In this document: positions 21,098-30,267 of the stretch, piece by piece
Layout of the letters: every line of letters starts with the position of its first letter
How positions within the stretch are numbered: position 1 is the stretch's first letter
Source of the DNA: a virus
IMG/VR virus record: IMGVR_UViG_3300030380_002914
Coordinates: 1 to 30,267 of that record
Strand: one strand, 5' to 3'
DNA: 30,267 nucleotides
Made by a program: the position numbers and the translations under genes
The notes under the pieces: model-generated
The model's input: the letters and a program-made list of their open reading frames with translations, nothing else
Database searches by the model: none
Told to the model about the DNA's origin: nothing

Positions 21098-21530
21098 ACC
21101 TTTAGTTAGTGTTCTCCCAATAGAGCCAAAGGATGTTGAAAGATTTTGGCCATTGATGGAGTTTATGATTTCAGAAGCATTAGTATTTTCTGGTAAGTAT
21201 GCAGATGCTGAATGGGTTTTTAGAGAATTAAAAAAAGATGTAATGCAATGTTGGATTATGTTTGGTTCAGACGAACAAGAAGAAAATAAAGTATTTGGTG
21301 TTTGTATTGGTAGGATAGCAGTTCTACCAAATTATTCACAATATGAAATAGTTATCTGCACAGGTAAAAGAAGAGAACTTTGGGAGGATAATTTAGTAAA
21401 TGAAATAACTAATTTTGCAAAGCATAACAATTGTAAAAGATTAAGTATAATGGCTCGACCTGGTTGGGAAAAAATATCAAAACAATGGGGTTGGAAAAAG
21501 AAACACGTTCAACTAGAGAAATGGATATAA
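21069..21530 (+). CDS. GNAT-like protein, resembling T7 gp13-type virion accessory
   Basis: 153 residues, overlapping the preceding gene by 29 bases. The layout is GNAT-like: a helical N-terminus (EPKDVERFWPLMEFMISEAL), strands VFGVCIGRIAVLP and YEIVICTGKRRELWED, and a C-terminal LSIMARPGWEKISKQWGW with HVQLEKW. Phages of the T7 supergroup encode such proteins (gp13-like) beside the internal virion proteins, where they aid assembly rather than acetylate. The acetyl-CoA loop is not clearly conserved, so an enzymatic role is doubtful. Confidence 0.65.
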   Translation: MASANKKRIKPLVSVLPIEPKDVERFWPLMEFMISEALVFSGKYADAEWVFRELKKDVMQCWIMFGSDEQEENKVFGVCIGRIAVLPNYSQYEIVICTGKRRELWEDNLVNEITNFAKHNNCKRLSIMARPGWEKISKQWGWKKKHVQLEKWI

Positions 21531-21531
21531 T

Positions 21532-22386
21532 ATGAGTTTTTTTGGAGGAGGAAGTAGATCAGCAGCACCATCAACACCGTCTACTCAAACACAGTTTTTG
21601 AGAGAAGCTCCTGGTATAGAGGAAAGAAAAATAGAGTTGATGGATATCGCAAGACAGGTTGCACAACAACCTGTTAACTTACCTGCAGTTCAAGCAGCTG
21701 GTGCAGGTTCTCTAGAACAATTAGGATTTACTCAAGCGGGAACTACAGGCATAGGTGCTCCCACAGTTCAACAAGGTATTGCACAAATTCAAGGTGCTGC
21801 AGCTCCTGTTGGCCAAGCACAGATAAATCAATTTTTAAATCCATATCAATCATATGTGACTGATGAAATTGCAAGACAAGGTCAAATAATGCAAAATCAA
21901 TTAGCAGCTCAAGCAGTTGGGTCAGGTGCATTTGGTGGTGCAAGAGAAGGTGTACAACAAGCAGAATTACAAGCACGAACACTTGATGCGATGGGTAGAG
22001 CAAATGCGATGGGCTTTGGCTCAGCTTTGGGTGCTGCACAAAGACAACAACAAGTAGGTTTGGCTGCAGGTCAACAGCTTGGTAATTTAGGTGCAGGTCA
22101 ACAGCAAATGGCTCAAAGAGATATTCAAACATTAATGGGTGCAGGCGGAGTTCAAAGACAACTTGCTCAACAAGCATTAGATGCTCAAAGAGCTACTACT
22201 TTACAACAACAATATGAACCTTACCAAAGAGCAGAATTCTTAGCTAATCTTTATGCTGCTGGACCTAAAACACAATCTGGTGTTACTATGGGAACTACAC
22301 CATCTACAAGTCCTTTAGCACAAGCAGTAGGAACAGGTATAGGAGCATTCGCAGCTTATCAAGGCTCACAACAAACAAATAATTAG
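21532..22386 (+). CDS. Gln/Ala-rich internal virion protein
   Basis: 284 residues, rich in Gln, Ala and Gly. The segment NPYQSYVTDEIARQGQIMQN (about 107-126) followed by AVGSGAFGGAREGVQQAELQ is a hallmark of ejection proteins in marine podoviruses. The rest is predicted long helix (LQARTLDAMGRANAMG; GAAQRQQQVGLAAGQQLG). It should travel inside the head and enter the host envelope with the DNA. It corresponds in place and type to the small ejection proteins of T7 and P22, but sequence identity is not claimed. Confidence 0.7.
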   Translation: MSFFGGGSRSAAPSTPSTQTQFLREAPGIEERKIELMDIARQVAQQPVNLPAVQAAGAGSLEQLGFTQAGTTGIGAPTVQQGIAQIQGAAAPVGQAQINQFLNPYQSYVTDEIARQGQIMQNQLAAQAVGSGAFGGAREGVQQAELQARTLDAMGRANAMGFGSALGAAQRQQQVGLAAGQQLGNLGAGQQQMAQRDIQTLMGAGGVQRQLAQQALDAQRATTLQQQYEPYQRAEFLANLYAAGPKTQSGVTMGTTPSTSPLAQAVGTGIGAFAAYQGSQQTNN

Positions 22387-22393
22387 GAGAAAC

Positions 22394-24547
22394 ATGTCTA
22401 TTAATAAAATTTTAAACAGACCAATGTTTCGAAGCCAAGCTTTAAAAAAAGGTCATCTAAAACCAATAAGAGCTCAATTAGGACAAATGGTTGGACCAAC
22501 GATGACTATAAGTCAAGCTACAAATCCAAGAAGACTTCCAATGGTTGTTCCACAACCAAAAGCACCTGGAATGTTTAGAAGAGGATTTGGAGCTATTGGA
22601 CAACTTCCTTTTCTAATTGGTTCTGACATTGCTTACAATGCATTGGAAAGATCAGATCCTGAAGGAAGACTTTCAACTCCTGTTAAAATAGGAGCATCTG
22701 GTCTTGCAGGATTGGCTGCAAACTATGGTGCAGCAAGAATAGCTCCTTCATTAATGGGTCTTGGTTTAGGACCAGGACTAGTTGGTTATGGTGTTTATGC
22801 AGGTTTAGATAATAGAATTAGAGCAGGTATTGAAGAAAGAAAAAGAATTAATGCCATGTCTCCTAAAGAACGTGCAGAATTTTCAAGACAAAATAGATTA
22901 AAAGCAACTGATATTATGAGTGAAGGAGTTAGTGATCAAGAATTATTTGGTAAATTTGTTCCTAAACCACCAACACCAAAAGAACCAAAGGAAAGAGTAA
23001 AGGTTGAAGGTAAACCCGGATCTGGAAGACCAGGCTTTAATAGATTAACAGAACAAGATAATGAATCACAAATTGTAAAAGGTGATGTAGATATTAATAA
23101 AGTAGTAGAGAATAATACAAATCAAGGAGTAACTTCAGATGAAGGATTTGTTAATACAATCAAGGTTGCAAAAAAGAAAGAACCTCAATCTGAAAATCAA
23201 GTAGGTGCAGCTGGTGATGAGGATAAAAAAGCAAATGCAAAAGTAATTTCTACAACTGACAGTAAACTTGATGCTCCAGGTAAAATAAAAGCAGCAGATG
23301 GCACTGAAGTTAATTCAGAGGTTATTGATCTAGCACGTAAATATAGAAAAGAATTAATGGCAGGTCAAAAATCACAAGCTAAACTTGTGTTCTTGTCTAA
23401 TCTTGCATCAGGATTAATGTCAGGAACTACAACAAAAGGTGGCTTAGGTGGTGCGTTAGAAGTATTTGGTAAGGCATTAGGTCCTGCAGTAAACAATTAT
23501 GCAACTATCAAACTTAAAGAAAATGAAATGGAAAATGAGTTTATGTCTGATGCATTAGAATTAGCACAAGATGAAATATCAGCAAGAAATGATTTATTAG
23601 AAGGTGGTTCAGGATTAGAATTTGAAAAATATGGAGTAATACAATTTACTGACGCAAACGGACGTTTAAGAAATGTAACTGGTGGCTTATTAAAAGATGG
23701 TACATACGTTATTGCAAGACCAGGAGAGATAAATGCAAATGGAAGACAAGTATTTGCACCAGTAGCAGCAGGAACCTTTGACAGATTCTTACCTGGTGAT
23801 TATGCAACAGAAGAACAAGGTAAAACTTTAAGAAACTTATCAGGTAAATACAAAGCTCTTAACTTAGGTCAATCTACAATACAAATTTTACAAGATGCTG
23901 AACAAATGGACAAAAAATTTGCTGGTCCAGTTGGTCGTTTAAATTTATTCACTACACGATTAGGTGATGCAATGAGTGACTTAAATTTGAACATGTTCAA
24001 TAGTAAGGAAGAGGGAGAAGCTTATATTCAAGAAATGAAAAATACTTTCAAACGAGACCTTATTGCTGAAGGTATGAATGAAAAAGAAGCAGATAAATTC
24101 CTTGAAAAGAATTTTGGAAGCACAGATACACTATTTAAAAATACATTAAAACAATTAGGTGTCTATAAAGATCAAACTGATGCAGCCAATCTTGAGAGAT
24201 TAGCTATTAACGAAACAGTTTTAACTTACGCACTTGCAAACTCATTGAAAGATAAAGATAGATTGACACAAAAAGATATTCAAATGGCAAAAGACCTTGT
24301 TAATGTTTTCCCATTCTTAAGAGGTCAAAAACAAGTTATCAAATCTCTTGAGGCTGTTAACGAAACTATTTTAGCTGATATAAAAAGACTAGAAGATGAT
24401 TATCAATTTGCTTTTGGTGGTGACTCATCAACGATTGACAGATACAGAGTTCAATATGGTGTTTTGGATAGTAATGTAGACCCAGCTACTGTTTTACAAA
24501 ACCCATTCAAAGATTTAAGCACAGATGAATTGTTGGAGAACTTCTAA
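22394..24547 (+). CDS. Large internal virion protein, 717 residues
   Basis: It starts at an ATG after TTAGGAG. The N-terminal third has a Gly/Ala-rich hydrophobic region (about residues 63-130, including LPFLIGSDIAYNAL and APSLMGLGLGPGLVGYGVYAG). A charged low-complexity linker (about 190-290, Lys/Glu/Pro/Asn) follows. A helical C-terminal domain holds two Phe-rich segments. The modular plan suits an ejectosome subunit that unfolds to leave the head. No lysozyme or protease motif is visible. It overlaps the next, larger gene by one base. Confidence 0.7.
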   Translation: MSINKILNRPMFRSQALKKGHLKPIRAQLGQMVGPTMTISQATNPRRLPMVVPQPKAPGMFRRGFGAIGQLPFLIGSDIAYNALERSDPEGRLSTPVKIGASGLAGLAANYGAARIAPSLMGLGLGPGLVGYGVYAGLDNRIRAGIEERKRINAMSPKERAEFSRQNRLKATDIMSEGVSDQELFGKFVPKPPTPKEPKERVKVEGKPGSGRPGFNRLTEQDNESQIVKGDVDINKVVENNTNQGVTSDEGFVNTIKVAKKKEPQSENQVGAAGDEDKKANAKVISTTDSKLDAPGKIKAADGTEVNSEVIDLARKYRKELMAGQKSQAKLVFLSNLASGLMSGTTTKGGLGGALEVFGKALGPAVNNYATIKLKENEMENEFMSDALELAQDEISARNDLLEGGSGLEFEKYGVIQFTDANGRLRNVTGGLLKDGTYVIARPGEINANGRQVFAPVAAGTFDRFLPGDYATEEQGKTLRNLSGKYKALNLGQSTIQILQDAEQMDKKFAGPVGRLNLFTTRLGDAMSDLNLNMFNSKEEGEAYIQEMKNTFKRDLIAEGMNEKEADKFLEKNFGSTDTLFKNTLKQLGVYKDQTDAANLERLAINETVLTYALANSLKDKDRLTQKDIQMAKDLVNVFPFLRGQKQVIKSLEAVNETILADIKRLEDDYQFAFGGDSSTIDRYRVQYGVLDSNVDPATVLQNPFKDLSTDELLENF

Positions 24548-27500
24548 TGGCAACAACTTTACAAGAACTACAAAAAAAATTAGATGATAAATCATTAAAT
24601 CCTAGTGAGCTTTCACGAGATCAAAGAGCTATTATAGATGAATTAATTGAAAGAGGTGAACTTAAAGGACCTAAAACTAGAGAACTTTCATTACAAAGAA
24701 ACAAAGCAGCAGAGGATATTGCTAGAGCAGATGAGTTTTATGCAGACCCAATAGGACAAGCACTTGAAGCTGAAGATAGTTTTTTTAAAGGTAGACCAAC
24801 TGCAGAACTTGCAGGTGATTTATCAGGATCGATTGCACCCTATGTTGTGATGAGAAAAAAAATATTTGGTGCTACAAAAAACGGAACACTTTGGCAAAAA
24901 GGTCCTGGAAAGTTTTTACAATCTGCATCAAAAGTAGCAGATAAATTACCAGGAAGATTTAAACTAATTGGTGGTGCATTAAAATTAGTTGCAAGAGCAG
25001 CTGACGTACCAGCAAAAGTGATTGCAAGTCCTTTAGGTCGTGCTGAAATTTATTCTGTATTAGGTGGTACTGCAGGTGCGGGTACAGGTTCAATAGGTTA
25101 TGATTTATTAAATGAACAAGCAGGTATTACTATTGCTAATGCAATTACTGATGACTTTAGAGATTTACCAGAAAAAGAAATAGACCAAAACATTTTAGCT
25201 AACTCTTTGAGAGCAACAAAAACTGCAGCATATTGGAACGCTGGAGCTGCTGCTCTTACTCCTTTTATATTTGGACCACTTGGAAAATTAACAGGTAAAT
25301 TATTTGGTGGAAAGTCAGAAAAAGCTGCACGATTATCTGAGTTTGCAAAAGAAAAAGGATTACCATTACCTTTAATGACAGGTATTGAAGATGGTGTTTT
25401 TTCTGATTTAGGTAGAAACTATTTTAAAACTGTTGGTGTATTTCCATTTGTATCAGGAATAGGAAAAGAAGCTTTACAAGTTGCAGAACAAGAAGCTGGT
25501 AAACAATATTTAGATGGTATTGTAAGATATGCACCACTAATGAAAACAGCAGCTTTGTCATCATCTATTTATAATCAGGCCGCAAAAACTTTTGCTGAAA
25601 AAGCATCTATCATAGGTTCAAAATATAATGCATTTGAAACTTTTGCAGAAGCTATGGGAAACCCAAGAGTAATAGGTTTAGATAAGACAACAAAATACGC
25701 GAAAGAACTTGTTGAATCAAATAGAGCAATGTTTCCAGAAATTGATGCATACAAATTAGATAATTTAGGAGCTAACGTAAAAGATGTAGATAAATATTTA
25801 AAAGATGCAGGAGATCCATTGAATCTATTTATGAAAGCTATGACTGCAATAGGTTCAAATAAAATTACACCTAAAGAATACAGTGGTGTAATGAGAATGT
25901 TAAATAGAGCAATTGAAGGTACTCAATACAATTTACCAACAGGAAGTGTATGGGCTTTAAGAGAAGCCTTAGAAACAGACCTAAATTCTTTTGGAGCTAA
26001 ATTAACAAAAGACAATTTTTTAAAAGATGAGTTTATAAAAGAAGGTTATGAAGCTATGAGCAAACAAAGTGGTAAAGAGTTTGCAGATGCTGACATTGCC
26101 TTTAAAATTAAACAAGGTGAACAGCTTTATGATAAGTTAAAAGATGCAAACGCAACATTTTCTTCGTTGATGGGCTTTGTAAAATCTCCAATAATAAAAT
26201 CTTTTAGAAAATTTGATTCTAGTTTGTTTACACAAAGAGGAGTAAATGGAGTTAGAGGTATCGAAAGTATGGCCAGAGATAAAATGTTTCAAACAATGGA
26301 GAGAGATGTATTTGCCTCAAACTCTCCAGAAGCTATTGATGCATTTAAAGTTATCATAGGAGCTGCAGGTAAAGGGGCTACACCAAATGGTAAAGCTTTA
26401 TTTGAAGCATCAAAGGCAAGATATATGTTCAATGCATTTTTAAAATCATTTGATAGTGCAGGTAGTCCACAAGCAAAATCAATCTTTAATGATGTTGCTA
26501 TGACTGCAGGAGTTAAATCAGGAAACAAATACATGTCAGATGCTATGGAAGAGTTAGGTACAGATGCAATACAAAATTACAGAGGTTTTTCTATTGATGA
26601 TGTAAGATTAAATAATGGTATCTATGATGTATCAAAAATAAGATTTAGTCCAAAAGATTTTGCTGACTTTAATATTAATAAATTTATGGACAACTTAGGT
26701 ATTGGTAAAGCAACAGAAGATTTGGGTAGAGATAAAATGATGAAACTACTTGGCAAAGGTGGTTCTGATGATTTTTATAAATTTACAGATTATATGAAAG
26801 CAATATCTGATATTTCAATTTCAGATACATCTACATTCTTACAGAGAAGATTTACATTATCTGGAGGTAGAGGTGTTTTATCTGGTGTTGTAATTGGTGG
26901 TGGTATGGCAGCAGTCAACCCATTAGCTCCTTTAGTATTTTTAGCACTTGCAAGAAAAGCTGGTTCAGTTTTATCAGACCCTGTTGCTTTGAGATTAATG
27001 AATGATGCTTTGGGTGTAGATGAACAATTAAAAATATTAAAAGGACAAAAAATTAGAGGTAAGAAATATGGTACTGGTGCATATAGAAATGTTACACCTA
27101 AACTAACAGCTGCAGGCTTAACTCAAAAACGTGAGGCTTTTGCAAGATTTATGAATTACATTTTTGATGAGAATGAAGATACACCAAAAGTAAATCCAAA
27201 AAATATAAGTCCTGAAAGAATTCAAGAGATGTTGTTAGGAATGCCTTTTGAAAATCCAAAACCAAGGTATGATGATAATACTTTACCAAAAGAAACTATT
27301 GAGTCTATGTTTGCACAAGACTTTACTCCAGGTTCTGGAAATGATGAGACAGATAATCAATTGGTAGATTATATACAATCAACAGCAAGAGCTTCAGATG
27401 AAGCAGATATTGATCAAGAATCTAGAAACGTTGAGGCAGAGAGCGCAAGTGTTATGGGTGATGTTGAGTTAGAAAGCCCTGTACCACAAACACCGGCTAC

Positions 27501-27591
27501 CGGACAACAAGTAAACTCACAACAGTTCCAAGCATTATTTCCAAATGATCCAACAGGGACTGCTATAGCGCAGAGAAGAAGAAATGCCTAA
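24547..27591 (+). CDS. Largest internal virion protein, 1014 residues
   Basis: The largest gene here, overlapping the previous stop by one base. It is largely helical and has three hydrophobic stretches: about 173-182, 225-250 (WNAGAAALTPFIFGPLGKL) and near 777-805 (GVLSGVVIGGGMAAVNPLAP). The C-terminal 100 residues are acidic and Gln/Pro-rich. Size and last place in the ejection block match T7 gp16 or P22 gp16-type proteins, the channel-forming subunits. I see no transglycosylase motif at the N-terminus, unlike T7 gp16. Peptidoglycan crossing may rely on another protein. Confidence 0.7.
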   Translation: MATTLQELQKKLDDKSLNPSELSRDQRAIIDELIERGELKGPKTRELSLQRNKAAEDIARADEFYADPIGQALEAEDSFFKGRPTAELAGDLSGSIAPYVVMRKKIFGATKNGTLWQKGPGKFLQSASKVADKLPGRFKLIGGALKLVARAADVPAKVIASPLGRAEIYSVLGGTAGAGTGSIGYDLLNEQAGITIANAITDDFRDLPEKEIDQNILANSLRATKTAAYWNAGAAALTPFIFGPLGKLTGKLFGGKSEKAARLSEFAKEKGLPLPLMTGIEDGVFSDLGRNYFKTVGVFPFVSGIGKEALQVAEQEAGKQYLDGIVRYAPLMKTAALSSSIYNQAAKTFAEKASIIGSKYNAFETFAEAMGNPRVIGLDKTTKYAKELVESNRAMFPEIDAYKLDNLGANVKDVDKYLKDAGDPLNLFMKAMTAIGSNKITPKEYSGVMRMLNRAIEGTQYNLPTGSVWALREALETDLNSFGAKLTKDNFLKDEFIKEGYEAMSKQSGKEFADADIAFKIKQGEQLYDKLKDANATFSSLMGFVKSPIIKSFRKFDSSLFTQRGVNGVRGIESMARDKMFQTMERDVFASNSPEAIDAFKVIIGAAGKGATPNGKALFEASKARYMFNAFLKSFDSAGSPQAKSIFNDVAMTAGVKSGNKYMSDAMEELGTDAIQNYRGFSIDDVRLNNGIYDVSKIRFSPKDFADFNINKFMDNLGIGKATEDLGRDKMMKLLGKGGSDDFYKFTDYMKAISDISISDTSTFLQRRFTLSGGRGVLSGVVIGGGMAAVNPLAPLVFLALARKAGSVLSDPVALRLMNDALGVDEQLKILKGQKIRGKKYGTGAYRNVTPKLTAAGLTQKREAFARFMNYIFDENEDTPKVNPKNISPERIQEMLLGMPFENPKPRYDDNTLPKETIESMFAQDFTPGSGNDETDNQLVDYIQSTARASDEADIDQESRNVEAESASVMGDVELESPVPQTPATGQQVNSQQFQALFPNDPTGTAIAQRRRNA

Positions 27592-27775
27592 GAACGAAGC
27601 TTTAACAAAAATAGAAGCACATGAAAAATTGTGCAGAATAATGCAAAAACAAACACACGATAAAATTCACAACCTAGAAAAAACAATAGAGAGAATTGAA
27701 AAAATTTTGTTGACTTCAGCAGGTGTATTAATTACAGGTATGGCTAGTGTCATAATTGTATTAATTACTAGATGA
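27584..27775 (+). CDS. XhlA-like small coiled-coil membrane protein
   Basis: 63 residues, overlapping the previous gene by 8 bases and the next by 4. An N-terminal charged helix with heptad-like spacing (KIEAHEKLCRIMQKQ; HDKIHNLEKTIERIEK) is followed by one C-terminal transmembrane helix (residues 41-61) and a final Thr-Arg. This is the plan of XhlA/haemolysin-like phage proteins that assist holins. A lysis role is plausible from the architecture. Its distance from the endolysin is the main reason for caution. Confidence 0.7.
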   Translation: MPKNEALTKIEAHEKLCRIMQKQTHDKIHNLEKTIERIEKILLTSAGVLITGMASVIIVLITR

Positions 27776-28440
27776 AATTAAACAGAAAATATCCATATAA
27801 ACATTACAATAGATTTTCAGATACAACTGGTAGGAAGTATCTTGTTGATAATATAAAAGTCCCTTCAGTAACCACTATATTGAGTGCCACTAAAGATAGA
27901 AGATTTTTAGATAATTGGCGAAGACGAGTGGGAGATACAGAAGCCGACAGAATAATGAGACAAGCCTCTACCATTGGAACGGAGATGCACCAAGTTCTAG
28001 AATATTATCTTACAGGGCAAGGTTATTACAATGCAGCAGAAGAAGGAACTAAACCAAGAATGATGGCAAAAACCATTTTGGACAATATTAAATTAGATGA
28101 AGTATGGGGAAATGAAATAAGTTTAGAATACAAAAATCAATTTGCAGGAACTTGTGATCTAACAGCAGTTGCATACGGAAAACCTAGTATTGTAGATTGG
28201 AAACAATCAAATAGACCCAAAAAAGAAGAATGGGTAGAGGACTATAAACTACAGCTAGGAGCCTATTATTTAGCCCATACAGCCAACTACGGGCCCATAG
28301 AACAGGGAGTCATAGCGATTTGTACCCGAGACCTTCAATATCAAGAATTTAAGCTCTCAGAGGCTGATTTAAAAGAATATGGTGAGAAATTTTTAGAAAG
28401 ATTAGGTGAGTATAATAAGCTACAAAAGCCAGTCTCTTAG
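27772..28440 (+). CDS. RecB-like PD-(D/E)XK exonuclease
   Basis: 222 residues. It carries the RecB/Cas4-type motif set in order: G69-T-E-M-H73 (STIGTEMHQ), E119 (ISLEY), D129 (AGTCDLTA), D142-x-K144 (SIVDWKQSN), and Q161 with following Tyr (LQLGAYYLA). All catalytic residues are present. Such phage nucleases trim DNA ends in replication and recombination, or degrade host DNA, as T7 gp6 does by a different fold. The start is coupled to the XhlA-like gene by ATGA. Its 3' end overlaps the convergent helicase gene by 21 bases. Confidence 0.85.
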   Translation: MKLNRKYPYKHYNRFSDTTGRKYLVDNIKVPSVTTILSATKDRRFLDNWRRRVGDTEADRIMRQASTIGTEMHQVLEYYLTGQGYYNAAEEGTKPRMMAKTILDNIKLDEVWGNEISLEYKNQFAGTCDLTAVAYGKPSIVDWKQSNRPKKEEWVEDYKLQLGAYYLAHTANYGPIEQGVIAICTRDLQYQEFKLSEADLKEYGEKFLERLGEYNKLQKPVS

Positions 28441-29847
28441 ATCTTCTTCACCTAAAGTTTTAGCAGCTATTTGACCTTTATTAGTAAGTGACTTCATAAT
28501 CGCTTCATCTAATGTATTTCTAGCTACAATATCAATATAAACTACAGAACCTTTCTGGCCCATTCTATGTGCTCTGTCTTCTGATTGTTTACGCACTTCT
28601 AAATTGTAATTGTTTGAGAAGTAAATAACAGTATTACAAGCAGTAAGTGTGAGACCAAAACCGCCAGTAGTAGGATTTCCCACCATAAACCTAGTTTTTT
28701 CATCTGTTTGTATACGTTCAACTGCTTTTTTTCTATCTTCGACATCTACTTCCCCATAAATAGATACGACAGCATCTTTGCCATATTTTTGTTCAAGAAA
28801 ATTAATGATTTCCTTGATGTTATAAATATAATTAGCCCATATTATCACTTTACCATCTGTTTCTTCAAGAATCTCCTCCAAAGCATTAAGCTTAGATTTA
28901 TGTAAAGCCATGATTTGGCCATCATCATTCTTTGAAAAACCATTACATACTTGATGAAGTTTAATTATTTCGGTGAGTTTATTTGAAAATGATATGGTAC
29001 TATCTTCAACAATAGCAAGAGCTGTTGTTCTTAGTTTTTCATATATTTTTTTACCCTCACCTTCTAATTCAATATATCTTTTTTGACGAATCTTAGGTTT
29101 TAAATCTAAACATTGGTCTTTTCGTATCCTTGTTGAAAACTGTTGCATTTTTATCTCTAGTTCTTCAAGCCTTTTGTAGTATTTGGGTACACTTATAAAC
29201 CTACCTGAGCCTACAGGTATGTCAGTCATCTCAGCATATCTATTTCTAAAAGCTAGGTAACTAGAAAAACCTAATAATTCTGGACTTAGAAATTGACATT
29301 GTGTATATAGGTCTAATGGAGATTTTGTTATTGGCGATCCTGTTAGGATACGCCTTATACGCGACAGTGATCGTAATCCTAAAATGTTCTTTGTTCTTTT
29401 TGCTGATCTATTTTTTATGGTGGTTGATTCATCCAGTGCTACAAAATTTAATTTATTTTTAGATAAATAATCTACACATCCATTGAAACCTCTTTTGGTA
29501 GATAAAGCTTCAACGTTAATTAGAAAGATTCTAAGTTCTGAGCTTTTATTTAATTTTTCTAAATCTTTTGGTTTATCTATATTCCATTTAAATATTTTAT
29601 ACTTTACACTTTCTGGTATATGTGTTTCTATTTCTGTTTCCCAAACTGTGTAAACTGATTTTGGTGCAATTATTAAAGCTGATGTTATTTCTTTTTTTAA
29701 ATATAAGTAAGCCATGTTATCAATGGTAACTTTAGTTTTTCCTGTTCCCATTTCCATGAAGTAAGCCCACTGCGTTTTTTCAGCAGATTGATTAAGAGCA
29801 TTTCTTTGATGCTCATATGGGGTAGTCTTATACGGGTATTTCCACAT
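28420..29847 (-). CDS. SNF2-family DNA helicase/translocase
   Basis: 475 residues on the minus strand from the ATG at 29847-29845. The frame could begin 34 codons earlier (29949), but this would overlap the divergent gene and run through its binding site. Residues 10-16 (PYEHQRNA) are motif Q-like. Motif I is G34-T-G-K-T38, motif II is D139-E-S-T, motif III is LTGSPI (168-173), and motif VI is QSEDRAHRMGQ (421-431). Superfamily 2 ATPases of this type move along or remodel DNA in phage replication. It is the only minus-strand gene seen. Confidence 0.88.
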   Translation of the reverse strand: MWKYPYKTTPYEHQRNALNQSAEKTQWAYFMEMGTGKTKVTIDNMAYLYLKKEITSALIIAPKSVYTVWETEIETHIPESVKYKIFKWNIDKPKDLEKLNKSSELRIFLINVEALSTKRGFNGCVDYLSKNKLNFVALDESTTIKNRSAKRTKNILGLRSLSRIRRILTGSPITKSPLDLYTQCQFLSPELLGFSSYLAFRNRYAEMTDIPVGSGRFISVPKYYKRLEELEIKMQQFSTRIRKDQCLDLKPKIRQKRYIELEGEGKKIYEKLRTTALAIVEDSTISFSNKLTEIIKLHQVCNGFSKNDDGQIMALHKSKLNALEEILEETDGKVIIWANYIYNIKEIINFLEQKYGKDAVVSIYGEVDVEDRKKAVERIQTDEKTRFMVGNPTTGGFGLTLTACNTVIYFSNNYNLEVRKQSEDRAHRMGQKGSVVYIDIVARNTLDEAIMKSLTNKGQIAAKTLGEEDLRDWLL

Positions 29848-29857
29848 CCTATACACA

Positions 29858-29885
29858 TATATATTTTTTTTGTTTACAAGATCAA
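29858..29885 (-). promoter_or_regulatory. Candidate promoter for the helicase gene
   Basis: On the minus strand, TTGATC (29885-29880) and TATATA (29863-29858) are separated by 16 bases. Transcription would start near 29851, only about four bases before the helicase ATG, and no Shine-Dalgarno stands before that codon. The divergent gap (29848-29917) must hold promoters or binding sites for both directions. Confidence 0.4.
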
Positions 29886-29917
29886 GTAAATAATTTAAGA
29901 CCCCAACAGGAGGATTT

Positions 29918-30267
29918 ATGGATATTGAAAAAATGTCAAATATAGACATTAGTCAAGATAGTGTGAAATCTATTTCTGACAAATGTAATCAACTTAAAAA
30001 CTTAAGACAACAAATTGAAGACGAAGAAAAAAAATTATCTACTCTAAAAAATCAATCAAGAGATTTAGAGGAGAGAGTAATTCCAGAGATGATGCAGGAA
30101 GCTGGTGTATCTTTGCTGAAATTAAGTGATGGTTCAACTGTTGAAGTTAAACCATTCTATGCAGCAAAAATTCCTGAGTCACGTGTTGACGAAGCCTTTG
30201 GCTATTTAAGAAGTAATGGGTTTGAAGACTTAATTAAGAATACTGTTACTGCTTCATTTGGTAGAGG
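29918..30267 (+). CDS. Coiled-coil protein of the DNA-metabolism module, 3' end outside the window
   Basis: The ATG at 29918 has AGGAGG at 29908-29913, and the frame stays open to the window end (116 residues). The first 60 residues form a charged coiled coil (CNQLKNLRQQIEDEEKKL). Then come ERVIPEMMQEAGVSLLKLSDG and VEVKPFYAAKIPESRVDEAF, ending NTVTASFGR. I know similar proteins from podoviruses, encoded among replication genes and unnamed. The conserved part has no visible catalytic motif. It is a possible DNA- or SSB-related factor, but that is not shown. Confidence 0.75.
   Translation, partial: MDIEKMSNIDISQDSVKSISDKCNQLKNLRQQIEDEEKKLSTLKNQSRDLEERVIPEMMQEAGVSLLKLSDGSTVEVKPFYAAKIPESRVDEAFGYLRSNGFEDLIKNTVTASFGR

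Noticed and set aside
21743-22177. A 144-residue minus-strand frame opposite the Gln-rich ejection protein.
   Set aside because: Its Leu/Val/His/Gln-rich sequence is what antisense of a Gln/Ala-rich gene gives, and it has no start context.
1-30267. tRNA genes, CRISPR arrays, insertion sequences, integrase and attachment sites.
   Set aside because: No cloverleaf-like sequence, no regularly spaced repeats, no transposase motif and no recombinase catalytic pattern were seen by eye on either strand.

Overview
This window looks like the late (virion and lysis) half of a short-tailed, podovirus-type marine bacteriophage, ending at the edge of the DNA-metabolism module. The DNA is AT-rich. Genes are packed head to tail, with many stop/start overlaps of 1 to 30 bases. 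Many proteins have the look of uncultured marine phage contigs and of low-GC phages of SAR11 bacteria (HTVC010P-like). The host assignment is inference from composition and gene style. I see no integrase, RNA polymerase, terminase, tRNA or CRISPR array in this window.

Layout. (1) 1-1789: the tail end of a probable major capsid gene, a strong terminator, a promoter, a structured leader RNA and two virion-type proteins, then a small Lys/Arg-rich protein whose ribosome binding site lies in a hairpin. (2) 1783-5133: very small, mostly membrane-associated proteins, a conserved unknown, and an M15-type endolysin between two Fe(II)/2-oxoglutarate (2OG) oxygenases. (3) 5182-9784: small basic proteins, head-to-tail connector proteins (one resembling P22 gp4), and a virion protein with two tandem cupredoxin-like domains. 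(4) 9822-13417: a tail fibre with a polyglycine tip and its partner, then an AT-rich block of one unknown and two 2OG oxygenases. (5) 13454-16747: a P22 gp10-like tail protein and small virion proteins. (6) 16744-20077: a modification cassette with a cupin/JmjC-like oxygenase, two small proteins, a 2OG oxygenase and two glycosyltransferases. (7) 20126-27775: DNA-ejection (internal virion) proteins and a small XhlA-like membrane protein. (8) 27772-30267: a RecB-like PD-(D/E)XK nuclease, a SNF2-type helicase on the minus strand, and the start of a coiled-coil protein on the plus strand.

How the parts may work together. Sections 1, 3, 4, 5 and 7 would build the head, connector, short tail, fibres and ejection channel. 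Section 2, with the XhlA-like protein, would lyse the cell. The most unusual content is the set of six candidate non-heme Fe oxygenases scattered through the structural region, plus two glycosyltransferases. A hydroxylate-then-glycosylate decoration of virion or host surface proteins is an attractive but unproven idea. Sigma70-like promoters with 17-base spacers stand before the decoration protein, the tail fibre and the ejection genes. This suggests late genes are read by host RNA polymerase. The upstream leader at about 196-275 can fold as an H-type pseudoknot ending just before the ribosome binding site and is the best candidate for an undescribed regulatory RNA.
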